Of a DNA stretch of 42,748 bases, positions 9,405 through 19,813 are shown in pieces; the first letter of the stretch is position 1; each line of letters starts with the position of its first letter. The position numbers and the translations under genes were made by a program. The notes below the pieces were generated by a model. It saw only the letters and a program-made list of their open reading frames with translations, had not been told where the DNA came from and searched no databases. Source of the stretch: Prorocentrum cordatum (taxonomy: Eukaryota; Sar; Dinophyceae; Prorocentrales; Prorocentraceae); assembly GCA_963575745.1 (NCBI GenBank), contig CAUYUJ010018545.1, forward strand, positions 1 to 42,748, given 5' to 3'.

Positions 9405-11230
9405 TTCAAAAAAGGCGTCTTGGAGGCCTCTTAGGGGGTCTTCGGGCCGTTTGTGGGCCCTCTTGGGCCGTCAGGGGGCCCTCTTGGGCCGTCCTGGGGC
9501 CCTCTTGGACGGTCTTTGGGGGCCTTGGGCCAGCTCGGGGCGCCCGCAAGGTCCTCTTGGAAGCCTCCCGTGGCCTCCTTGAAGCTCTCCTGGGAGCGTC
9601 TTGGGCCCCCTGTGGGGCCCTCCTTGGGACGTCTTGGGGCTGTCGTGGGCCGTCTTGAAGCTCTCCTGGGATGTTCTCAGGCCCTCTAGGGAGCCTCTGG
9701 GGGCGTGTTGGGGCGACCTCGGAGGCCCCAAAGGGCGTCTTTAGCAGTTGTTTGGCCCGACATGGCGAGAACCCCAAAAAACGTCGAAGGCCTAAGGGAA
9801 ATCGACTGTTTTTGGCCTCTTGCCCCTCGAGGGGGTCCTCGTGGGGGCCTCTTGGGACGTCTGGGGGGCTTCTGAGGCCGTCTCGGGCCCACCGTGGCAT
9901 GTCAGGATGCTCGTCTGTTGTCTGGGGTCTGGGAGGTGTCTTGAAATTTTCTGCGCCCTCCCCCCCCCTCCCTGCACGGCGCGCGTGGTTCGAAAAGCGC
10001 CCCCTCTGAAATGGCTTTCTGGCAGCCTTTTCGGCCTCCAGGCGGCCAATACGGCATCCAAGACGGCTTCCAAGACAGCCAAGACGACAGCACAACTGGT
10101 CAAGATGGCCTCAAGATAGCTCAAGAGCCTCTCAAGACTGCCTCAAGCCGGCCCAAGAGGCCCCCAAGAGGGCCTCAAGACGGCCCAAGAGGCCTCCAGG
10201 ACGGCTGAAGAAGCTCTAAGAGGGTTTCCTGGAGAGCCAGAGGAGGCCACGACTATTCATTAGCCGTCGGTGTTTGAAAGATGTTGAAGTTCTCGCATGT
10301 TCGGGCTTCCGACCGCCCAAGACGGCCTCCCAGAGGCCTCCAAGATAGCTGCAAGACAGCCCAAAAGGCCCCAAAGAGGGCCCAAAGTCGCATCAAGAGG
10401 ACCCACAGATCGTCCAATGGGCTCCCAAGAGGGTCCCAAGACGGGCTTGAAGCGCTCCAAGAAAGCAACAAGACGGCCCAGAGAGGCATCTTGGGCCGCC
10501 TTGGGCAGTCGGAAACCCAAACATGCCAGAACCTCAAAAATCCTTCAAAAACCTTTGGGAAATTCATGGTTTTGGGCGTTCTTGGGCTCTGGTGGAGGGC
10601 CTTTGGGAAATTTGCTGGGCCGTCTTGGGGGCATCTTGACCTGTCTCGAGGCCTTCTTGGGGGCCTCATGGCCACCAGGACAGCTTTCAAGACAGCCAGG
10701 ATGACACCAAAATGGCCCAAAATGGCCAAAGACGGCTCAAGAGGCTCCCAAGACAGCCTCAAGACAGATCAACAAGCCCCCAAAACGGCCCAAGAGGGAT
10801 CCAAGAGGCCCTCCTGGAGAGCCCGGGGAGGCCAACACCAGTGATCTTCCTTGGGTTGTTGAACGGTTTTGAGGTTCTCGCCTGTTCGGGTTTCCGACCT
10901 CCCAAGACGGCCCAAGAAGCCTCCAAGAGGCCTCAAGGTAGTTCCAAGACAGCCCAAGGAGTTCCAAGAGGGCCTCAAGTCGGCCCAACAGGGCGCAAAG
11001 ATCCCCCAAGGGGCTCCGAAGAGGGTCCCAAGACGGCCGTGAACTGCTCCAAGAGGGCGTCAACACGGTCTAGAGAGGCCCCCAAGGCGGCCTCCATAGG
11101 CGTCAGACAGGTCAAGAGTCCCCCTCTAAGACGGCCCAGGAGGCCCCAACAGGCCCCCAAGAGCCCCATGAGGCCCCCAAGCGGCCCTCAAGAAGCTTTC
11201 GGGACGCCCACAGGATGCCCCGAGGAAGCC
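9405..11230. repeat. GC-rich dispersed repeat with cores in alternating orientation
   Basis: The block is built of degenerate CCAAGACGGCCCAAGAGGCC words, in one orientation before about 9890 and mostly the other after about 10,090. Embedded in it is a core of the type GGTTCTCGCATGTTCGGGTT. It reads on the plus strand at about 10,281-10,319 and 10,865-10,903, and on the minus strand at about 9,742-9,786 and 10,500-10,545. A related copy lies at 22.3-23.0 kb. The many open frames here encode Gly/Pro/Arg/Leu low-complexity sequence and are not supported as genes. Confidence 0.75.
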
Positions 11231-11270
11231 CCAACAAGTCCCCAAGAAGCCTTCTCCTTATCATCCTCTT

Positions 11271-11454
11271 TTCCTCCATCTCTTCCTCCTCCTCTTCCTC
11301 CTCCTCCTCCTCCTCCTCCTCTTCCTCCTCCTCCTCCTCCTCCTCCTCCTGCTGCTCCTCCTCCTCCTCCTCCTCCTCCTCCTCCTCCTCCTCCTCCTCC
11401 TCCTCCCCCTCCTCCTCCTCCTCCTCCTCCTCCTCCTCCTCCTCCTCCTCCTCA
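11271..11454. repeat. (TCC)n microsatellite
   Basis: About 180 bp of nearly pure TCC with a few TTC and TGC interruptions. The following stretch to about 11,700 is GC-rich and shows no recognisable gene. Confidence 0.95.
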
Positions 11455-11725
11455 TTCTCCTGCTCGGCTGGCCCCCCTCCATGGGTGCGCTGCGACGCCG
11501 ACCCGCAGCTGCTGCCAGGTTGGCCCCTCAGCCAGGCCGCGCCCACGCACCCGCCGCAGCGTCGCTGCGTGACTGCGCACCCGCGCCCCTCCCTCCCCCT
11601 GCGGCCGCCTCCTCTCCTCCCTCCCCCCGCTCTTGCACGCGGGCTGATCTGCGCCTCCGCGCCCCGGTCTCGCTCGGACGCGCGCGCGGCCTGCCCCTGC
11701 CGCGCGGCGACGGAAAAACGACCAA

Positions 11726-11986
11726 CGTCCAACATGTCACACGTGACGGCCTTCGCATCGGACCCACGCCCGACGTGTCACATGTGACGGCTTCCGCGTG
11801 CGACCCACGCCCGACATGCTGCATGCGACGGCGTCCGCGTGTGGCCAACAGCCGACACGTCACCTGTGACGGCTTCCGTGTGCAACCACGCCCGACATGT
11901 CACATGCGACGGCTTTCGCGCGTGAGCAGCGTCAGACATGTCACATGTGACGGTTTGAGTGTGACGGCTTCCGCATGTGAACCCCT
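11726..11986. repeat. Minisatellite of about 51 bp with a palindromic core
   Basis: About five to six units of the type CGACATGTCACATGTGACGG followed by CTTCCGCGTG and a variable spacer. The core CATGTCACATG is near-palindromic, so each unit could form a small hairpin. No coding role is supported. Confidence 0.75.
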
Positions 11987-12850
11987 GCTCGTCGAAATCG
12001 CGCTGTTCCGAAACTCAGTCTCCTTCCTGCAGCGTTGTTGCACAGACACGGTGGCGGGGTTTGCCGCAAGCAAAGTGGATAGCGATGTCGATAGATACGT
12101 CGTGAAATACATGAGCAGACAGTGAGATTGGTAGATAACGAAGTAGTGAGATCGGTAGATAACGAAGTCGGCAGATAGATTGATTGCGAATCCGACCAGA
12201 CGCCAATCGCCAACCGACAGCGGCACTCATCGCCCTCAACCTCCTTATCACACGAAGGGTTGTCTTTGATGCATCATAATATGAGAATGCGTATCCTTGC
12301 CACCCTGCGGTGCTCAGCATGACATCCAGAAAACTAGCATCTCTCCCCCAGCGCAGCTTTGGGGGAGAATCGTGCAGCGACACATCACAGAGCCGACAAA
12401 TCACACGTTGCAGGCATCACGTGATGCGGAGCACCGATGCTGGGAGCCGGCGAGGACGAGCCAGGCACGCCTGGACCACACGAGCGGCAGCACCTGCAAG
12501 GAGCTGGCGAGACCCGTTTTCTGCGGAGCGCCCCGCCCTCTGAGCGGAAAACATCGGGAGGGGCAACAAAAACAAAACACAGACACAGTCCATCGCCGAT
12601 CCAGGGGAAAGGTGGGAAAGTGTGGGAAGTGGGAGGGGAGGACGAAAACCCAGAGGGTATGGAAAGAGATTGGGCATCCTGGGATCTGCGTCGATTTGTG
12701 TGTGTGCCCCTGGGCCCGTTCAGAATAGAGGAACAAAAAAAACGGCACAGACATAACTGGCCATCGCTCGGACGTCCATTCCCTGTGCTTTTTTCGGTTT
12801 CGTGCGTGGTTTTGTCGCCAAATGATCAAAGATGCTCCTCGATGGTCCTC
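11987..12850. other. Gene-free stretch
   Basis: Contains a short direct repeat (GTAGATAACGAAGT at about 12,131 and 12,157). No recognisable gene, RNA or longer repeat is seen. Confidence 0.5.
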
Positions 12851-12851
12851 G

Positions 12852-13062
12852 CCGAAGGAAAAATGCACACGTCCGAGCGATGCCAAGGCATAGACGTAAA
12901 CGTTCGAAGGTCCGCGCCGAGTTCTCGGAACTGCGCCAGGCCCCCCCCTCCATGGCGCGCCATGGGGCGGCGCCAGGGGGTGGCGCCGGAGGCGCCGCCA
13001 GGGGGGCCAGGATTCGAGACATCCGCGCAGGCCGTCGAAAGCTTGTGTTGTGGATGCCATGA
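12852..13062. mobile_element. TIR element, copy 1 (diverged)
   Basis: Shares with the copies at 13.6 kb and 19.0 kb the left flank GACGTAAACGTTCGAAGGTCC, the word GCGCCAGG...CCCCCCTCC and the core GGCGCCGGAGGCGCC. The right end (GACATCCGCGCAGGCCGTCGAAAG) is a decayed inverted copy of the left. The outer CGAAGGAAAAATGC near 12,852 matches the end of the copy at 19.15 kb. Non-autonomous, with no coding capacity. Confidence 0.6.
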
Positions 13063-13617
13063 TACAATCGGGGCGTTGACCTAAGGAACCCTGAATTAAG
13101 GAACGAGGCCCCTTTTTTCCATAAGTTAAACTTCGATGTCCGATCGAAAACATCATAAGGAAAACCTGAGGCAAGCTGCGAAACACTTAAGGAACGCGGA
13201 GCCCCTCCCCAACGAAAAGGGTTCCTTCTTCAGGGCCCCGACTGTATGGATGCCATGATAATGGACATCCTAACCTTCCTATCATTGGGCTAAAAAGTTG
13301 TTTGACATGTTGGAAGATGGCACACACTGGGACATCTCTGACGTCTGCACACTATTTGGCAACATGCTTCCTCTCCACTGATCGGATTCCACAAAAGGTT
13401 GTGCTCAGGCCGCTCTTTCTTCTTCGAGGGAAGGGGCGATCCTGCCCCGTCCAGTGGCCAAGTGGTCGCGAAGATCGGGGGCCACACCAGCCCCCGCCGA
13501 CGGCGCGCCGCCGTGCCAAAAAAAGCACGCGCCAGAGCAGCACCGTCTCGGCGCGCACGGGCCCGAGCGCGGAAGAGACGATACAGCCGGACCTAGGCCA
13601 GAAGGTGGGGGAACGAA
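13063..13617. other. Gene-free stretch
   Basis: No gene recognised. TTTCTTCTTCGAGGGAAGGG at about 13,418 resembles the junction of the TIR element at 19,143-19,160 and may be the remnant end of another copy. Confidence 0.4.
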
Positions 13618-13796
13618 GGATGACATACACATAAAAGTGCGGAGGTCCGCGCGGACTTCTCGGATCGGCGCTGGACCCCCCTCCCCGGCGCGCGGAGCGC
13701 GCCAGGGGCGGCTCCGGAGGCGCCGCCAGGGAGGTCCAACGCCGATGTGAGAAATCCGCGCGGACCTCCGAATTTCTATGTTTACGTCACCATCTG
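13618..13796. mobile_element. TIR element, copy 2
   Basis: A clear inverted-repeat pair. CGGAGGTCCGCGCGGA at about 13,639-13,654 is mirrored exactly by TCCGCGCGGACCTCCG at about 13,755-13,770, and imperfect complementarity extends about 25 bp further out on both sides. The interior has GCGCTGGACCCCCCTCC, shared base for base with the copy at 19.0 kb, and GGCTCCGGAGGCGCC. The size and lack of genes fit a MITE-like non-autonomous element. Confidence 0.78.
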
Positions 13797-14249
13797 TTCC
13801 CCGAGAAGAACATCCCGCAAGAACACGAGACCCTCCACCGGTCAACACAAACAGAACATCCAAGGGTACCCTCCCCAGGATGCACAAGAGCATCCAAGCA
13901 GAACGAAGAACACCAGGGCACCCTCCCCGAAAAACAACCTCGATCCTATACACCTCGGTCCGACTGTACGCACACGTGCTGCGAGCGCCGAGCGTTCCGG
14001 AACTGGGGCGCCATGCGAAAACAAGACGGCCTCCAACCAGAAAACCAGTCGTTGCTCTCCAGCACGTCCGAACATGTACTGCCAGGTCGAGAGCATTCCA
14101 TTCACATATGCCACATGAAGCAGCTGGGAATCCATGCAACTCAGCCTGGCCAGCTCGAGGGAGATGGGAAGAAGAGACCACTCGATCATCCTAGTAGCGT
14201 CACCACCTCCTGTAACTACCAGATCCATTCGTACGCGCTGATCCCAGCA
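13797..14249. other. Stretch without a recognised gene
   Basis: The minus strand keeps an open frame through part of this stretch, continuous with the PPR relic upstream of it. The translation (for example RMIEWSLLPISLELARL) matches no family I recognise. Confidence 0.4.
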
Positions 14250-14345
14250 ATAGCTGATCGGGCTTATCCCCAGCTTCGCCATCTCCGCGAGCAGCATCAC
14301 CACTTGCCGTGAGTAGCCGGCCTCCTCGCACGCTTCGAAATTTCT
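14250..14345 (-). pseudogene. PPR repeat relic
   Basis: The minus strand encodes NFEACEEAGYSRQVV followed by LLAEMAKLGISPISY. This matches one pentatricopeptide repeat of the form common in dinoflagellates (SACEK-G-W--AL-LL-EM---G--P-VISY). Only one unit is recognisable, and it lies about 10 bases past the stop of the ATPase gene. PPR proteins bind organelle RNA, but a single decayed unit is unlikely to function. It may be a leftover of a gene replaced or overrun by the downstream end of the ATPase gene. Confidence 0.55.
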
Positions 14346-14355
14346 GGCCTTCCAA

Positions 14356-17300
14356 CTACCAGCCACTGCGTCCAGGCTCCGCTGGCGCCGCTCCCTGACC
14401 TGCAGAGGAAGCTGCGGGAGCGGCGGCTCCATCCGCTGCGTTCTTCGGCCGCCACCTCCTCGCCCCTCCGGGGCCCTCTGCGCCCCCGTCATGGCCGCCA
14501 GCGCCCGGCTTAGCACCAGAGGCCCTGCCGCGGGACCCCGACGACGCGCCGCCAGCCGCACCCTCGCCCGCCCTGCTGCCCGCGAAGCTGGCGCCGCCGC
14601 CGCCGTAGAGCAGGTCGCGGAGCAGCTCCTGAGCGCGGCGCACCTGCCCCCCGTCGCCCTCCACAACCACCGAGGTGAGCTGGCCCGAGCTGGACAGCGT
14701 CACCCTGGCGCCGCTGCCCTCCTGCACCCGCCGCAGCGCCGCCGCCCCGGCGCCGCTCAGCAGGGCCACGCGCTGCTGGGGAACGTTGACCGAGATCCGG
14801 CGCGCCTGCGGCTGTGGCCCCCGCGGTGCGCCTGCGCCCCGCCCCTCTGCGCCGCCCGCGCGCGACGGGGCAGCTCCGCCCTGCGCCGCGGCGCGCGGGG
14901 CAGCCTGCGCGGCGAGCGCGCCGGCGGCCGCACGCCCGGCCGACGCGCCAGCGGGGATGGGCGTGGGCGAGGCGGCGAATGCAGACGGCTCGAGACGCAA
15001 CAGGGACGCGTCGTCGCTCCAGACCAGGTGTCGCACGCTGCAGCGCTCCAGGTCGTCGAGGTTGTCCACCAGAGCGATGACGTACGCGTCGCCCTGAGCA
15101 CGGCAAGCTGCCACCTCGTCACGCCGGCGCTTCTCGTTGGCGCTCACACAGAAGCAGCCCCCGAAGGGCCCCGCGCTGCCCTTGACCTCAATGAAGCACC
15201 TGCGGCCACCGGGTCGGCCGTGGGGGGCCACGATGCGGTGCAGCGTGTCCACGATGGTGAAGTCGCAGCCTGCGGCGTCGTCGATGCCCCAGGGGGCGTC
15301 TGGAAACAGCAGCCGGCGTGAGGACGACAACCAGTCGCGAGTCGGGCGGTAGTCGTCGCCGCAGGCTCGGGTCAAGAAGCAGTGGTAGAGGTGCTCCGCG
15401 CGATCCCCAGTGCGCCTCTGCTGCTCCTCCACAAGCTCGAAATCTATTGCGCCCGCCGGCGCTGCTGTCGAGGAAGCGCAGTCGGTGCACGCATCCTGCC
15501 CGGCCGCTTCTGAGGCCAGGACCCTGTCCACCACGGCAGCGAAGAGCTGGTCGTCGCGCGCCCTGTCAACGGGGGCCGCCAGGGCCGCGCCGGTGACGCC
15601 CCTGGCACAGGGGCGCGAGGCCCCCCTCGATTGAAGGGAGCGCCCGGATCGCCGCGGGCCCGCTCTGGGGGGGCCGGCGTCGCCGTCCTCGTAGTCCTCC
15701 ACGCAGCCGAACACGCCGGTCACCCCGCTCAGCCTCGCCTCGCCGACCCGCCGCGGCAGCACCACGCTCGCGGCAGGCACGAGGTCCGCCTCGCCGCTGG
15801 ACTCCCAGAAGCGCTGCGACGCGTACGAGCGCACGCCTCCGCAGGCACCCCGCGCCGCCGCCTCGGCGGCCCTCCTGCCCCGCCCGTGGCGCTCCAGGAG
15901 CTGCGCCAGGGCCGCGGCCGCGAGCGCGGCGCGGGCGGCGGGCTCGTCCACGAAGTGGATGGCCAGGGCGACCGTCGAGCCAAAGGCGCAGAAGGGCGGC
16001 TGAAGCCGCACCCTCGCCGCGACGACGTCGGAAGGGCAGTCGGGGTCGGCGCCCAGGGACTCCGGTGCGAGCCTCTCAGTGAGGCTGAAGAGCAGGTCCA
16101 GCGAGATCCAGTTGCAGGAGACAACGCAGACGGCCTCCCCGGCCGCCGCAGTGAAGGCGTCCGCCGCCTCCCTCAGCTCGTGCTCTGGGTTGTTGTTGCT
16201 GTGCGTCCACTGCACCACGGACCTCTCCTCCAGGTACTCGAGACCAAGGGCGGCGCAGACCAAGGGGCACCTCTCGGCGATCTCCACGTGCACAAAGCTG
16301 ACCGGCGCGCCCGTGGCGTTCACTGCGTCGAGCAGCCAGGGGCTCCGGCAGGCCCAGACAGCCCCATGGCCGACTCCGCCGAGCAGCAGGCCGTCCCAGG
16401 CCACCAGCGGCAGCTGGCCGAGCTGGAGCTGGCCGCCGACCGCGGCGAGAGGGCTGCCCCCCTCGGCGCCATGCGTGGCGGCGGCGGCCCGTTCGGCAAG
16501 GGCCCGCTCGAGCAGGCCGAAGAGGCCCAGCAGCAGCCGCAGGCCCTCGTCCCGCAGCGGACGGCTCTGCGCGTCGGCGCCCAGATCGTAGAAGAGCGCG
16601 GGGTCCGCCGCGGCCCGGCTCAGCCCACTCGCGCAGTCCTCCACCGACGGCGAGTCCTGGCAGCCGAACGCCCTGAGGTCGTCCGCGAACGCCAAATACG
16701 CGGCATTGGCAGCCCGGCTCACTACCCCTCGCTGCAGGTACCTGCACAGCTGCTCCAGGGCCTCGTCCCGCGAGGCCTCCTCCTCCTCCTCCTTCTCTTC
16801 GCCCTTCTGGTCGCCCCTGTCGCCGCCACAGGAGCCTGCCTGTTCGTCTGGAGGCGCTACCACGTACAGGCGGCTCAGGGGCACGAACTCGGGCCCTCCC
16901 CTGGGCGGATCTGGCAGATACAGCGCCGCGCCAGGCGGGGGGGGCGGGACCCCCTCGGCGCCAGCGCCGGCACGCGATGCCTGCAGGTGGGCCAGGACAC
17001 CCACGTAAGGACCAGCCCGCCTCACCTGCCACTCGGCCAGGGACCTCAGGATCAGCCAGCACAAGTCCGGGCCAGGGCGCGTGCAGAGCCCGAGCCTCTC
17101 CGCCAGCGCCTCGCAGCTCTCCGGGACCTCTAGCGCCTCGACGCCGTCCGGCACGCCGGGCAGGCCGCGAAGCGCCCCCCGGGCGGCGAGGCCGCCGAGC
17201 GGGACGAGGCGCCCGCTGCAGGCCAACGCGAGCACGTCGGTCTGCAGCCACGCTGCGGTCCTCGGCAGCTGTTGCTCCAGCACCCCGACGGCCAGGCTGG

Positions 17301-18953
17301 GCGGCCCCAGCTCCGCCAGCGGCGGCAGCACCGAGCGCAGGCCCCCGCCGCCCGCGCCAGCATCCGGGCCCGCGCAGGGCCGGCAGCCCAGCATCAGCAG
17401 CAGGCGCTCCCACGCCACGGCGTCGCCGGGGCCGAGGTCCTCGCCGCCGTAGGGCAGCGCGACCGCGCCCTGGCCGCGGCAGGGCGCGGGCACGGAGAGC
17501 ACCGAGGCGAGCTCCGCCTGCGGCGCCGGGGCGGCGCCGCCGCCGGCGACGGGCACCAGCGCCGCGTCCTGCGGCGGGGCGGCGAGCGTCGCCCTGCACT
17601 CGGCCTCCACCTCGGGCCAGTGCGCCGCCTGGTCCCGCAGGAAGCGCAGGTCCCCCCAGAGCTCCTCTGGGCGCGCGGCCCGCAACCCCGCGGGCGACCC
17701 GCGGGTGCCGAGGTGCAGGCGCAGCAGCGCGGCGGCGAGCTGGGGCGCGGACCAGGCGGCCGCCAGGCCCGCGGCGAGCGCGAACCGGCACTGAGACGCA
17801 CTGGCGTGCCCGTCCAGCACGGCCAGCTGCGGGCGCCACGGGTGCAGCGCGGGCGGCGCGCCACAGACCACGATCGCGGAGGCGTCCGGCAGGGGCCCAC
17901 GCCGCCCGTCCTGCAGCTCGCAGGGCCCAGACGTCGATCTTCGTGCTCGCAGCCGCCAGATCGGCGCGGAGCGTGCGCAGTCCGCTAGCGTAGGGCCGCC
18001 CCCGCTGCTGCCGCGCAGTGGCCCGGGACCCTCCTCGAGCAGCAGCTCGAAGAGGCTCTGCCACCAGTCACCCTCGCTCCCGGTGCAGCCGCCGTGGCTG
18101 TCGCCAGGCCACGCTGCCGCAGGCCCGCCAGAGGAGAGATAGCGCAGCAGGTCGGCCGCGCCGACGGGCTGCACTCCGCAGCGGGCCAGCACGTCGTGCG
18201 CACCACCGTCCTCCACCACCTCCACGCCCGCGAAGGCGCGCAGGCCAGCGGCGCTCACCAGGCGCTGAGCGGGCGGGTGAGGCAGGCGCAGCTCCAAGTT
18301 GGCCCCGCACGAAGAGAGGAGGTGAGGCAGCTGCGGCTTCAGGGCGCAGATCACGCTCTCGGCGAACACGCGCCAGAACCTGGGCACCGCCGCACTGGCC
18401 GGGGACGCGGGAGGCAAGAAAGCTGCCAGGTGAGTCCGCACCCCGGGGTGGCCCGCCGCTGCCGCGAACAGCCGCGCGGCGGCGGCGCGCAGCTCGAAGT
18501 TGCGGGGCGACTCGCGCACCGCCTCGCGGCTGGTGGTCAGCTCCCAGTCCGCGTTCAGCAGGAACCTGTGCCCCACCCGCGCGCACGGCAGCCCCGCGCA
18601 GACGGGCAGCTCCTCGCCGTCCGGGTGCGCGGGAAACGCCAGCACTGGCTCAGACGTCGAGGGCACCAGGGGCGCGGGTCCCTCCGTGAAGGCGAACATC
18701 AGGAACACCCGCTCGACCTCGCCCACGTGCAGGGACGAGCTCCACGTGACGATCCCTGGCGCGAACTCCTCCGCGGGGCTCCGCGCCACCCGCGCGCGCA
18801 CGAGGTCCGGCGGGCCTCCCCCGGCCTCCCCGGGCCGCGCGGCCTCGAAGCGGACGTCGAGCCGCCGCAGCCGGCGGAGCACCAGCAGCACCAGCGGGTC
18901 GAGGGCGGCGTGCAGCGCGGCCGCGTACGTGAGGTCGGCCGCCAGCTCCGGGC
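14356..18953 (-). CDS. NO VEIN-like ATPase gene, exon 3 (body, DUF3883-like and KH domains)
   Basis: 4,598 nt of uninterrupted frame to the TAG at 14,358-14,356, residues about 950-2481 of the predicted protein. It continues the ATPase module directly (FRPELAADLTY...LLNADWELTTSREAVRE, the 'LLNADFELTTSRE' signature of sacsin and NO VEIN proteins). A long Ala/Leu/Gly-rich body follows. Near residue 2200 lies a DUF3883-like domain (GCDFTIVD ... CFIEVKGS ... VSANEKRRRDE ... YVIALVDN), whose Asp and Glu-x-Lys layout resembles PD-(D/E)xK folds. At about 2335-2390 is a KH-like RNA-binding fold (ISVNVPQQRVALLSG...VVVEGDGGQVRRAQELL), then a Gly/Ala-rich tail. In plants NO VEIN is a nuclear protein with the same ATPase-to-DUF3883 order; the dinoflagellate function is unknown. 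The KH domain is not something I associate with NO VEIN proteins. Confidence 0.75.
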
Positions 18954-19158
18954 GGAAGCAGAAGAAGAAAAAACGCCATCAACAGAAACTGGTAGCGCTC
19001 CGCGCGGATTTCCTGGACCTGCGCTGGACCCCCCTCCCTGAGCGCGCCAGGGGCGGCGCCGGAGGCGCCTCCAGGAGGGCCCCCGCGCGGATCCAAGAAA
19101 TCCGCGCGGAGCGCCAAAAAACGTTCATGTTTACAGCATTTTTTCTTCTTCGAGGAAG
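18954..19158. mobile_element. TIR element, copy 3, inserted in the ATPase gene
   Basis: A 195-bp element (18,959-19,153) flanked by the direct repeat GGAAG (18,954-18,958 and 19,154-19,158). The ends are inverted copies: CAGAAGAAGAAAAAACGC at one end and the complement of TCGAAGAAGAAAAAATGC at the other. Inner inverted repeats are GCGCTCCGCGCGGATTTC (from 18,995) and its complement (to 19,114). It lies inside the ATPase domain, between the codons of LLLPF and RPEL. It brings an in-frame TAA for the upstream frame and a TGA in the downstream frame. Deleting the element plus one GGAAG (200 bp) rejoins CCC TTC C|GC CCG in frame. None of the six equivalent 200-bp excisions has GT...AG ends. Confidence 0.88.
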
Positions 19159-19715
19159 GGCAGCAGCAGGTGGGTGCCGTCGCAGCTCTGGGCGTGCTCC
19201 GACAGCGCGGGCGGGAGGTGGTCGACCCACATCGGCGTGATGTACGCCAGCTCGTCGCGGCCAGGCACCTCGAAGCGGAACCTGAAGGGCCCCGAGCTCA
19301 GCGTCGGAGTGCTCGAGCAGGCGAACACCGCCTTGAAGCCGACGCCCTTGTGGCCCAAGTCGACACCGCGCGCCTTCGTCGAGACGGCCAACGAGCACAG
19401 AGAGAGCACGTCGGACGGCCGAAAGCCGCGCTCGTTGTGCGAGAAGATGGCACGGTCATGGGATATCCTCGCCACGAGGGTGGGCTCTACGCCGGGCGCG
19501 TACCTGCAGTCATCCGCGTTCTGCACGAGCTCGTCCACGAAGTGCACCGGCGAGGCGTACAGCCCCTCCCCGAGCTGCCGCAGCGCCCCGCACAGCGAGG
19601 ACCGCAGCGCTACCGCGCCCTCCCGCTGCGCGCGCACCCTGCGCACGAAGCCCTCGGCCTCCTCGGCGCTCAGCTCCGAGGACCCGGCCGGGTCTGGCAG
19701 CAGCAGCATCGGGTC
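19154..19715 (-). CDS. NO VEIN-like ATPase gene, exon 2 (GHKL ATPase domain)
   Basis: 562 nt, residues about 763-950. It carries the HSP90-like (GHKL) nucleotide-binding fold as in sacsin and NO VEIN: HFVDELVQNADDC (N-box with the catalytic Glu and Mg-binding Asn, about residue 820), SHNERGFRPSDV (in place of the DxGxG box), SLAVSTKA, GHKGVGFKAVF (G2 box, about residue 884), and GTHLLLPF at the end of the fold. All hallmark residues are intact, so ATP binding is likely. It starts after the AG of the (TCC)n intron (19,716) and ends at the TIR element. Without removal of that element, translation would stop at a TAA just inside it. Confidence 0.8.
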
Positions 19716-19813
19716 CTCGAGGAGAAGGAGGAGGAGGAGGAGGAGGAGGAGGAGGAGGAGGAGGAGGAGGAGGAGGAGGAGGAGGAGGACCTCCTCCGGA
19801 GGAGGAGGAGGAC
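19716..19813 (-). other. 98-bp GT-AG intron made mostly of (TCC)n
   Basis: Minus strand: exon ends GAGGAG, intron starts GTCCTCC (19,813), runs through a (TCC)n tract and ends TTCTCCTCGAG (19,716); the next exon starts GACCCG. It is phase 0. The reading frame differs on the two sides, and splicing joins ...APEE to DPMLLL... in frame. The microsatellite itself supplies the polypyrimidine tract. A second GAGGAG|GTCC at 19,790, from a 23-bp tandem duplication, is a possible alternative donor but would not keep the frame. The alternative reading is a plain frameshift inside a microsatellite. Confidence 0.65.

Noticed and set aside
10700-10745. CCAAAATGGCCC words resembling the spliced leader complement
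   Set aside because: They lie inside the CCAAGACGGCC repeat family, lack the CTTGAG and CTACGG ends, and match only about 10 bases.
9284-11066. Gly/Leu/Pro/Arg frames that look like collagen or transmembrane proteins
   Set aside because: All derive from the CCAAGACGGCC repeat and appear in several frames and both strands.
15631-17993. Plus-strand frames of 300-500 codons opposite the ATPase gene
   Set aside because: Shadow frames of GC-rich coding sequence; only the minus-strand frame has the conserved motifs.
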